Below are positions 55,071-64,000 of a DNA stretch of 64,000 bases, one piece after another; position 1 is the stretch's first letter; each line of letters starts with the position of its first letter. Below the pieces are notes generated by a model. It was not told the origin of the DNA. It saw nothing but the letters and a program-made list of their open reading frames with translations, and did no database searches. The position numbers and the translations under genes were made by a program. This stretch comes from Chrysemys picta bellii (Eukaryota; Chordata; Testudines; Emydidae), in NCBI RefSeq assembly GCF_011386835.1, contig NC_088801.1:21934824-21998823 (forward strand). Direction: 5' to 3'.

Positions 55071-55350
55071 AATGTTGTTTGCTGCTTTTCTGGCACCATG
55101 CTTTCTTGGCGCCATGCTGTTTCCATGTGGCAATGCAGCAAGCCTTAGAGCCCCAGCCTGTTCCTGTTCTGCTGGCTTCCTCACTGCTTTCACATAGAGA
55201 CTTGCCCCACCCAAGTTTCCTGCCTTTATGCACATTCCTGGGGGGGCTGGTGAGTTGGTGAGTCATTGCTGCCAAGTTAATCACTGAGCACCTTTTGCAG
55301 CAGTTTCTGACCTTCTTCCTCCTCCCCCCCCCCCAAAAAAAAAAAAAAAA

Positions 55351-56424
55351 GCAGAGCTGTCCTTCTTTGGGTAAGCCCACACAAATTCTGCTCCACCTTT
55401 ACTTGTGGTGCAGTCATTATTTTGTCTACTGATCTTTCCTGGGAAGCAAATGCTTTTTGCATCATAGCCTATAGAATATAGATGCCCAGTTTCCATTTAT
55501 TTGAAAACATTGAAAGCCTCACTCTTTGTGAGAAGTTGAAAAGTTTATAAAGAACACTATCATGGTCTACTGAGTTGTGCATAATACTTCTACAGTTAAA
55601 CGGGTAGATTATTACAACCAATTAATTTTATGTAAACCATTTTGGAATACTATGGAAGAGCAAGGCTGACAAAATTACAAATTTAAATGTCAATAGATAT
55701 GAAAAGTATCATTTGACCTTCTAACTTACATAATGGGAAAATCAATATATAATAACTCAATGCATTCCATGTTTTTTTTTATTGACACAACTCAGTTATC
55801 TAAATAAAATAGCTTCCAATAGCTAACCCATAAAGTCTAAAACTTTTCCAATATTCACCTTTTCTTTTACAGATTCCTTTTTTTCTGTTTATCACTAATA
55901 CAAATTCAGGACATTATTGATTACTTTTCTGTATTATTACAAGTAAGAATAAAGAACATTCTATACTATGTAGAATAGGGACATCACATAATTTTGTGTC
56001 ACATCTTGTTCTGAATATTAATAGAGCAATTGGTAGGTACAAATTGAAAATAGCTAATAACATGTAAGCTGAATGTTCTTGCATTAGCCATTTTCATATT
56101 GTCATCTTGAAAAGAAAGCCTTTGATAAATGTTCCCCCAAAGCTGACAAGTTGCAAGGGTTTGTACTGAGGGAATAATAATTCTAAGATTCAATAAAAAC
56201 AGTAATTACTTTATCAACCTTCTAGAAACATTGCAGACATATATAGTGAATCACTCCAACATAACACTGACATAACATTGGTCTTTATATGTGACATTAG
56301 AAGTGTCCAATTAAAACATAGGGGTACACTATATTACTGATTCTCAAGGAAGAGAGGAAACAGAGCTCCATTATTTATCTAGGTCAGGCACTTATATGTC
56401 CCCATTACCATAGTGTCTGAGTGC
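55351..56424. other. Intron without recognisable elements
   Basis: Unique AT-rich sequence; no gene or repeat I can name. Confidence 0.5.
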
Positions 56425-56620
56425 ATTACCATCTTTAATGTATTTTATTTATCCTCAGAACACCGCTATGAGGTAGGTACTACAATCTCATTTTATACAT
56501 GAGGAACTGAGACATGTGGAGACTGTCACTTGTCCAAGGTTTTACAGGAAATTTGTAGTGAAGCAGGGAATTGAACCCATATCTCTAGATTACCAGGCTG
56601 GCACCTTAATGCCCTTAAAG
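56425..56620 (-). repeat. MIR / CORE-SINE relic
   Basis: CGCTATGAGGTAGGTACTAC, CATTTTATACATGAGGAACT, CACTTGTCCAAGGTTTTACA and GGGAATTGAACCCATATCTC are a reversed MIR including its tRNA-like end. Confidence 0.9.
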
Positions 56621-57305
56621 ATAATCCTCTTCACAACACTGATGTCATTTTTGTTCTTTGTCAGATAAAGATGTGTTTTGATTTTTAAAAATAGTAGAAA
56701 GTGTTTGAAACCCTCCTGTTTTTAAGTCTCCATCACATTGCCGAAGAGTCCACATAAAAGTTCAATCAACCTGTATCTCAAGGAGAAAATATAGCAACAC
56801 AGTTTCTTTCCTTATTTTTAATATAAATCTAATCCTTGTGAGAGGTGCCAGGATGATACCCTACAGATGTACAGCACTTTACTGTACAACAGTCAGCTGC
56901 ACTGCAAGCTTCCCCTGCAATCTGGCCTGCAAAGAGAAGGTGCAGTAGTTTGGTCTGTGTGCCTATTCAGCCCTTGACCTTTCAGCTGAAAGTATTAATA
57001 AGGTGCCAATTAGTGACAGTCGTAATGGCATTTTATGAGATGTGGACACTTGCACAGGGAACTGGACTGAAACAATTGACTCATTTCACAAAGCTCACTG
57101 AACAGCCATTAGATAGTGATGATGTGCAATGGTAGTACTGACCTGTGCTAGAAAAGAACGAGTGACCTAGAGGTGAAACGCACCAGATCCCATTACCAAT
57201 TCCCTGAACCATTCAGTCCTCCTAAAACTCAATATTTTCAATAAAATCTTTCAGAAAGAAAGACTGTTTTCTAGTGTCTTTCTAGTGTGTTTTCTAGTGT
57301 TTATA
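56621..57305. other. Intron without recognisable elements
   Basis: Unique sequence. TTTCTAGTGT is repeated three times at 57270-57302. Confidence 0.5.
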
Positions 57306-57309
57306 CATT

Positions 57310-57533
57310 AGAATCATAGAATCATAGACTATCAGGGTTGGAAGGGACCTCAGGAGGTCATCTAGTCCAACCCCCTGCTCAAAGCAGGAACAATTCCCAA
57401 CTAAATCATCCCAGCCAGGGCTTTGTCAAACTGGGCCTTAAAAACCTCCAAGGAAGGAGATTCCACCACCTCCCTAGGTAACGCATTCCAGTGCTTCACC
57501 ACCCTCCTAGTGAAATAGTGTTTCCTAATATCC
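57310..57533 (-). mobile_element. CR1 LINE 3' end, same young subfamily as 58735-62232
   Basis: AATCATAGAATCATAGACTA, then GGTTGGAAGGGACCTCAGGA and the reversed C-terminus of ORF2. It matches the 3' end of the nearly full-length CR1 closely, including CCCAGCCAGGGCTTTGTCAA. 224 bp, sharply 5'-truncated. Confidence 0.96.
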
Positions 57534-58734
57534 ATTGTCTTGATTTAGCAGATCCCAGTTAACTGTCTTCTGGGCCATGCCAGTGACCTTGGCTTTGCTA
57601 AAGATCATTCTATCCATCTCCAGCACAAGGGCCCCAAAACTAACAAACTCTAAACCATTCATCACTGCACATACTGTGATAAGAACATACAGTCTTTAAA
57701 TGTAAGGAACTATTTTAGCTGAACTATATTACATTGAGCACATCACATCAGCTTCCCCTGTTTTTTTCTGTAGAACAGCGGTTGTCACAGACAACACTCC
57801 AGACACCTTGATACAATATCTCTTCAGCATTCCACCTATGATGCAGCTTGAACCAGCATAAGACACCCAACATTGAACCACTATGACAGTCTCCCTTAAT
57901 TTTATTGGAATGAGAGAAAGGTTTCCCTAGAGCAGAGCTGTGATTCAGACACACTCAGGTTTGCCCAGCTAATGAGGTCAGAGCCTTTGTAAATGTACGG
58001 TTCATAGGTAACATGACTCAGGGGCAAGGGCCTTAAGTACAATGCAGTCAAGAGAGCTGTAATTATAACACTTAATGCTACTTAAGCATCCAAAGTCATA
58101 TGTTAAATAAAAATGGAGTGCACAGAAAACTGTAACCAGCAGATTTATTGCTAGATCTGTTTATGCTATTGGTAAGCTTTGATCCTGATAAAGAGAGATT
58201 TAATTGAATATACAAATTCAGTGATAAAATTAATATTTGACTTCTGTCTAAAAAAAACACACGACCCAATGCACGCTTGTGAGAAAGTGACTGAAAGGGA
58301 GCTAATGGTGCCATTATTCTGAATTTCTCCTTTTGGTTATAATTTCTTTCCAGGCTGTACACAATGTGTTAGGCCTCACAGAGACATAAGGAAGACAGAG
58401 TCTCTGCTAGGGGATAGATGAAGATGTTTGCTTTTACTTTGCAATTAGCCATCCTGATAGGCTTATGTATATCCTTCATCCGTTTGGTATACATAGGTTT
58501 CTAAGAGAAAGCCCAGCAACTCTGACTATTTTGTGTTGAGATTACATCTCACCCATGAAGGTGGATTATGGCTGGATCCATGTATTTACAGAGCAAGGCC
58601 TTTGGCTGGGAAGGGATTAATAGATGCACAAAGATCGCATCCAGGGATTCTGACCACCAGAGTGCTGGAATCATGCACATGGCCTAGAGGACATGAGGCA
58701 ACATTTGAGGGCAAGGCATGATAGTGCAATGAAA
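57534..58734. other. Intron without recognisable elements
   Basis: Unique sequence between two CR1 copies; no gene seen. Confidence 0.5.
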
Positions 58735-59259
58735 GATAGATTTGATTTTTTTGTAGTGGGACTTTTGTTTTTTGGGGACCATTTGGTTGGGGGATACTCA
58801 GATACTTTCCCCGACCGGGAAAACCGAGAGGTCTGCTGCTTGCCAGGAGCTAGGATACACGATGTGACGGAGAGACTGCCGAGACTCATCAAGCCCTCGG
58901 ATTGCTACCCCTTCCTGCTTCTCCACGTGGGCACCAATGATACTGCCAAGAATGACCTTGAGCGGATCACTGCAGACTACGTGGCTCTGGGAAGAAGGAT
59001 AAAGGAGTTTGAGGCGCAAGTGGTGTTCTCGTCCATCCTCCCTGTGCAAGGAAAAGGCCGGGGTAGAGACTGTCGAATCGTGGAAGTCAACGAATGGCTA
59101 CGCAGGTGGTGTCGGAGAGAAGGCTTTGGATTCTTCGACCATGGGATGGTGTTCCAAGAAGAAGGAGTGCTAGGCAGAGACAGGCTCCACCTAACGAAGA
59201 GAGGGAAGAGCATCTTCGCCAGCAGGCTGGCTAACCTAGTGAGGAGGGCTTTAAACTAG
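58735..59259 (+). pseudogene. CR1 ORF1, esterase (SGNH-hydrolase-like) domain, 5'-truncated
   Basis: Continuous frame reading REVCCLPGARIHDVTERLP, then LLLHVGTNDTAKNDL, the GxND block of SGNH hydrolases, and GRDRLHLTKRG, the D..H block, ending in a stop at 59257-59259. CR1 ORF1 is known to carry an esterase domain. The GDS block that should hold the catalytic serine appears as GDH at the damaged start, so activity is unlikely even apart from truncation. The apparent Met at 58693 lies in flanking DNA. Confidence 0.85.
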
Positions 59260-59384
59260 GTTCACCGGGGGAAGGAGACCAAAGCCCTGAGGTAAGTGGG
59301 GAAATGGGATCCTGGGAGGAAGCACAAGCAGGAGAGTGCAAGAGGGGAGGACTCCTGTCTCATGCTGAGAAAGAGGGACGATCG

Positions 59385-62139
59385 ATGAGTTATCTTAAGT
59401 GCCTATACACAAATGCAAGAAGCCTGGGAAACAAGCAGGGAGAACTGGAAGTCCTGGCACAGTCAGGGAACTATGATGTGATTGGAATAACAGAGACTTG
59501 GTGGGATAACTCACATGACTGGAGTACTGTCATGGATGGATATAAACTGTTCAGGAAGGACAGGCAGGGCAGAAAAGGTGGGGGAGTTGCGTTGTATGTA
59601 AGAGAGGAGTATGACTGCTCAGAGCTCCGGTATGAAACTGCAGAAAAACCTGAGAGTCTCTGGATAAAGTTGAGAAGTGTGAGCAACAAAGGTGATGTCG
59701 TGGTTGGAGTCTGCTATAGACCACCAGACCAGGGGGATGAGGTGGACGAGGCTTTCTTCTGGCAACTAGCAGAAGTTGCTAGATCGCAGGCCCTGGTTCT
59801 CATGGGAGACTTTAATCACCCTGATATCTGCTGGGAGAGCAATACAGCGGTGCACAGGCAATCCAGGAAATTTTTGGGTAGTGTAGGGGACAATTTCCTG
59901 GTGTAAGTGCTGGAGGAACCAACTAGGGGCAAAGCTTTTCTTGACCTGCTACTCACAAACAGGGAAGAACTAGTAGGGGAAGCAAAAGTGGATGGGAACC
60001 TGGGAGGCAGTGACCATGAGATGGTCGAGTTCAGGATCCTGACACAAGGAAGAAAGGAGAGCAGCAGAATACGGACCCTGGACTTCAGAAAAGCAGACTT
60101 TGACTCCCTCAGGGAACAGATGGGCAGGATCCCCTGGGAGAATAACATGAAGGGCAAAGGGGCCCAGGAGAGCTGGCTGTATTTTAAAGAATCCTTATTG
60201 AGGTTGCAGGAACAAACCATCCCGATGTGTAGAAACAATAGTAAATATGGCAGGCGACCAGCTTGGCTAAACAGTGAAATCCTTGCTGATCTTAAACGCA
60301 AAAAAGAAGCTTACAAGAAGTGGAAGATTGGTCAAATGACCAGGGAGGAGTATAAAAATATTGCTCAGGCGTGCAGGAGTGAAATCAGGAAGGCCAAATC
60401 ACACTTGGAGTTGCAGTTAGCAAGAGATGTTAAGAGTAACAAGAAGGGTTTCTTCAGGTATGTTAGCAACAAGAAGAAAATCAAGGAAAGTGTGGGCCCC
60501 TTACTGAATGAGGGAGGCAACCTAGTGACCGAGGATGTGGAAAAAGCTAATGTACTCAATGATTTTTTTGCCTCTGTCTTCACGCACAGTGTCAGCTCCC
60601 AGATTGCTGCACTGGGCAGTACAGCATGGGGAGAAGGTGACCAACCCTCTGTGGAGAAAGAAGTGGTTCGGGACTATTTAGAAAACTGGACATGCACAAG
60701 TCCATGGGGCCGGATGCGCTGCATCCGAGGGTGCTAAAGGAGTTGGCGGGTGAGATTGCAGAGCCATTAGCCATTATTTTTGAAAACTCATGGCAATCAG
60801 GGGAGGTCCCAGATGACTGGAAAAAGGCTAATGTAGTGCCCATCTTTAAAAAAGGGAAGGAGGATCCGGGGAACTACAGGCCAGTCAGCCTCACCTCAGT
60901 CCCTGGAAAAATCATGGAGCAGGTCCTCAAGGAATCAATTATGAAACATTTAAAGGAGAGGAAAGTGATCAGGAACAGTCAGCATGGATTCACGAAGGGG
61001 AAGTCGTGCCTGACTAACCTAATTGCCTTCTATGATGAGATAACTGGCTCTGTGGATGAGGGGAAAGCAGTGGATGTGTTATTCCTTGACTTTAGCAAAG
61101 CTTTTGATACAGTCTCCCACAGTATTCTTGCCGCCAAGTTAAAGAAGTATGGGCTGGATGAATGGACTGTAAGGTGGATAGAAAGCTGGCTAGATCGTCG
61201 GGCTCAACGGGTAGTGATCAATGGCTCCATGTCTAGTTGGCAGCCAGTTTCAAGCGGAGTGCCCCAAGGGTCGGTCCTGGGGCCGGTTTTGTTTAATATC
61301 TTTATTAATGATCTGGAGGATGGTGTGGACTGCACTCTCAGCAAGTTTGCAGATGACACTAAACTAGGAGGCGTGGTAGATACACTAGAGGGTAGGGATC
61401 GGATACAGAGGGACCTAGACAAATTAGAGGATTGGGCCAAAAAAAACCTGATGAGGTTCAACAAGGATAAGTGCACTTAGGACGGAAGAATCCCATGCAC
61501 TGCTACAGACTAGGGACCGAATGGCTAGGTAGCAGTTCTGCAGAAAAGGACCTAGGGGTCACAGTGGACGAGAAGCTGGATATGAGTCAACAGTGTGCTC
61601 TTGTTGCCAAGAAGGCTAACGGCATTTTGGGCTGTATAAGTAGGGGCATTGCCAGCAGATCGAGGAACGTGATCGTTCCCCTTTATTCGACATTGGTGAG
61701 GCCTCATCTGGAATACTGTGTCCAGTTTTGGGCCCCACACTACAAGAAGGATGTGGAAAAATTGGAAAGAGTCCAGCGGAGGGCAACAAAAATGATTAGG
61801 GGTCTGGAGCACATGACTTATGAGGAGAGGCTGAGGGAACTGGGATTGTTTAGTCTCCAGAAGAGAAGAATGAGGGGGGATTTGATAGCAGCCTTCAACT
61901 ACCTGAAGGGGGGTTCCAAAGAGGATGGAGCTCGGCTGTTCTCAGTGGTGGCAGATGACAGAACAAGGAGCAATGGTCTCAAGTTGCAGTGGGGGAGGTC
62001 CAGGTTGGATATCAGGAAAAACTATTTCACTAGGAGGGTGGTGAAACACTGGAATGCGTTACCTAGGGAGGTGGTGGAGTCTCCTTCCTTGGAGGTTTTT
62101 AAGGCCTGGCTTGACAAAGCCCTGGCTGGGATGATTTAG
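59385..62139 (+). pseudogene. CR1 ORF2, endonuclease-reverse transcriptase, three lesions
   Basis: Start taken at the Met of [16 protein letters not shown]. An apurinic-type endonuclease follows with [18 protein letters not shown] and SDHEMV. Then come the linker (QEQTIPMCRNNSKYG), reverse transcriptase with [29 protein letters not shown] and catalytic FADDTKLGG (61346-61372), and the C-terminal EYCVQFWAP...RRATKMI and [11 protein letters not shown]. Lesions: in-frame TAA at 59904-59906, a shift near 60680-60695, and a shift at about 61473-61480. Otherwise continuous over about 918 codons. Confidence 0.95.
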
Positions 62140-62199
62140 CTGGGAATTGGTCCTGCTTTGAGCAGGGGGTTGGACTAGATGACCTCTTGAGGTCCCTTC

Positions 62200-62232
62200 C
62201 AACTCTGATATTCTATGATTCTATGATTCTCT
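62200..62232 (+). repeat. CR1 terminal repeat
   Basis: ATTCTATGATTCTATGATTCT, the short direct repeat that defines the CR1 3' end; probable recognition signal for its reverse transcriptase. Confidence 0.95.
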
Positions 62233-64000
62233 AGGTGCCATATAAGAGCCTAGATAGTTAGACATGAGCATGACCCCATTTAGCCTCAATCTATCACTGG
62301 AATCCAGTCAAGCAAATTGGATCTCTCCTGCTGTTTTTATGGGTGTATTGAAAAGCAGCTTGCCTTGTTTCACAAATTTGGGAGACTTCAGAGCCAACAC
62401 ATATACAGCACAATTCCTTACAATAAAGTTAGGCTTATACAAATCAAGACCTCCTTTGAGTAGTCCCCCTACTTTCATTGTAGAGGGTTGACTGAAATCC
62501 ATTTACTCCACTATAGCTTTTAAGCATGAAGTATAGAGAAACCTACTTTCCTTTGAAATTAAAGATCCAACCCTTCTCTAAACTCCAAGTAGTTTTAATG
62601 TTTAATTCCCATATTAAGAAAGAGTAAAGGAAAACAAGTAAAAGTGATGTAATAAAAACCCGAAATATTTACCATTAGCCATTTGACTTTCTAAGCAATA
62701 TGCAGAGTTATAACATGCACAATTACTGGAAATTATTCAGCTAAAGCCCTGTACTCAACTTAGAAAATATAGTGAGTAAGGTCAAACTTGCAAGCAAATT
62801 CACATGATAAGGGAGGAATTACTTTGATGAGCTTTTAAAACATCTTGGTCATACTATACTGACTAGAGTCTATACAGGCTTGTATCTTTTTAAAAGTTAT
62901 AATAAAAATCGAGCAATCCAATTTCTTGGATGAAATATTTTTATTTTAAAGTTAAATTCAAGTGTGATTGAAATGGATTTCCAGGATTTGCAACCTAAGC
63001 TGAGTCTCTAAAGCAATCAAAATTTTTGATATAACCAGCAGGAATATTGTGTCACCTGTACCCTTCAAGGGTCACCTACAATGTTTCCTAGCACTGTATG
63101 ACAGAGAGGAACTTTGAGGCAAACATATCTTCTCTACCAGATAGAGTCTGTTCTAATGGAATTAATATTTCCAGCAGTTCCATTTCAATTGCTCAAGATT
63201 AAGTAGGAGTATATTAAATGTAGATTTTAACATGGGTGCTGACAGTCTTTAAACATTCTCCTTCCAATCAAACACAGCAAGAGGCTGAAGTGAAGTTGGA
63301 GCTGTCCCACAAAATATTGACCATTCTTCTTCTCTCATTATAGTAGCTAGGCTTAAAACTTTGGGAGTGCACAGGTGACATCTCTCCTGGCAGCCTCCAT
63401 TCACTGTACATGAAATTAGAATGTTGTTGATCTTTTTAAAAAGTTCTTTACCCCACAACTTCTACTGCACTTGAATTCAGTGGTGCACCTTGTGAGGGCT
63501 TCTTACAGTTTGCTTTTCACTCCTCTGGTCCCAGAAAAGCTTCTGGAGCACCACCTGAAACAGCCTATTTTGACTACTCTTGCCCCTTCCACCTTAGCAG
63601 ACAATTTTATGTAGCCATGTTTCAAGCTATAAACCCATACTGGGAAGAACGTTAGTATGGGCAGTCTACACATACTAGCCTCTCTCTCATATCTAGCCAA
63701 TCTAGTGCTGCAATGAACAGCTAACACTAACATTTAGTTGCACTGCAAGCTTGGTTTGTGGTTTGTACCAAGATGCAAAGTTCTGTTGCTTAAAATCATG
63801 CTTTTTTGCATTAATGTTATGTCAACACACCTCACATCCTGCATCACAATGAAAACCCATCTTATATTATACAACTAAACTTAACATAAACAGGAAATAG
63901 GGACTATACTGGTAATTTAGGGCCAACTTGGCAGCACTATGAATGAAGAGTTGTATGTACTGTTATAGTATCAGGACCTGCATGTGACTCATGACATACA
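62233..64000. other. Intron without recognisable elements
   Basis: AT-rich unique sequence to the window end. Short frames at 63249-63733 lack any domain or splice context. Confidence 0.5.

Larger units (their letters stand above)
58735..62232 (+). mobile_element. Nearly full-length CR1 LINE
   Basis: 3.5 kb: ORF1 esterase region (58735-59259), ORF2 endonuclease and reverse transcriptase (59385-62139), 3' region and the terminal ATTCTATG repeats (62208-62232). The 5' end is lost within ORF1. Only one in-frame stop and two frame shifts separate ORF2 from intact, so it is the youngest LINE in the window. Distinctly more GC-rich than the flanking intron. CR1 elements move by target-primed reverse transcription and usually leave no clear target duplication; none was seen. 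Confidence 0.97.
1123..64000 (-). other. LRP1B: End of the large upstream LRP1B intron
   Basis: Everything above the LA1 exon has no convincing host exon on either strand. Intact-looking frames fall in transposable elements or are short chance frames. A signal-peptide exon ending in a phase 1 donor was looked for among minus-strand frames and not seen. Mammalian LRP1B has very large 5' introns, so a 63-kb exon-free stretch is expected. That no other gene is nested here is an inference from reading alone. Confidence 0.75.

Noticed and set aside
54835..55380. 181-codon minus-strand frame
   Set aside because: Low-complexity frame across the 173-bp tandem repeat and a poly-A/C run.

Overview
This is eukaryotic, intron-dominated DNA, almost certainly from a cryptodiran (hidden-necked) turtle. 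It is AT-rich, has no long host reading frame, and is packed with the repeats of a sauropsid genome: CR1 LINEs of several ages, MIR/CORE-SINE relics, non-autonomous hAT-type elements, Penelope-like and DIRS-like retroelement relics, and a tRNA-derived SINE at 38806-38993 whose sequence I recognise as the turtle Cry/polIII family.

The only host coding sequence I can support is one 123-bp exon on the minus strand at 1000-1122. It encodes an LDL-receptor class A (LA) module matching the first LA repeat of LRP1B, with a clean acceptor, a GTAAGT donor and phase 1-1 boundaries. On this reading 1-999 is the start of the following intron and 1123-64000 is the end of the preceding, very large intron of LRP1B. 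No signal-peptide exon was found.

Layout: 0-6.8 kb, exon plus mostly unique intron with two old MIRs. 6.8-10.2 kb, a foldback DNA element, CR1 fragments and a 737-bp hAT-type insertion inside one of them. 10.2-15.3 kb, unique. 15.3-17.9 kb, a near-perfect Penelope-related palindrome with 11-bp target duplications, a CR1 fragment, a GAAA microsatellite and a MIR. 19.8-24 kb, hAT pieces, a foldback-type DNA element cut by a Penelope-like insertion carrying a GIY-YIG domain, and an ancient LINE. 25.8-26.9 kb, CR1. 27-32 kb, mostly unique plus (GATA)n. 32.4-35.1 kb, CR1 and nested DNA elements. 36.4-39.5 kb, a hAT element with perfect target duplications, then a DIRS-like gag relic interrupted by an LTR and by the SINE. 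40.5-45 kb, several DNA elements, three of them with clear or likely target duplications. 46.4-49.3 kb, CR1, a Penelope end, a second 5-bp-duplication element and a CR1 tail. 52.1-55.3 kb, a DIRS/Ngaro-type pol relic, CR1 and a GC-rich tandem repeat. 57.3-62.2 kb, a CR1 tail and a nearly full-length, recently inserted CR1 with esterase, endonuclease and reverse-transcriptase regions.

The elements do not act together as a pathway: the window is a long LRP1B intron serving as a landing zone for mobile DNA, with nested insertions giving relative ages. The most unusual items are hammerhead-ribozyme-like folds in the Penelope ends, the inverted Penelope arrangements, two sister elements flanked by 5-bp duplications, and a dispersed family of 70-100 bp imperfect palindromes with a GAAGTCAATG-type core.
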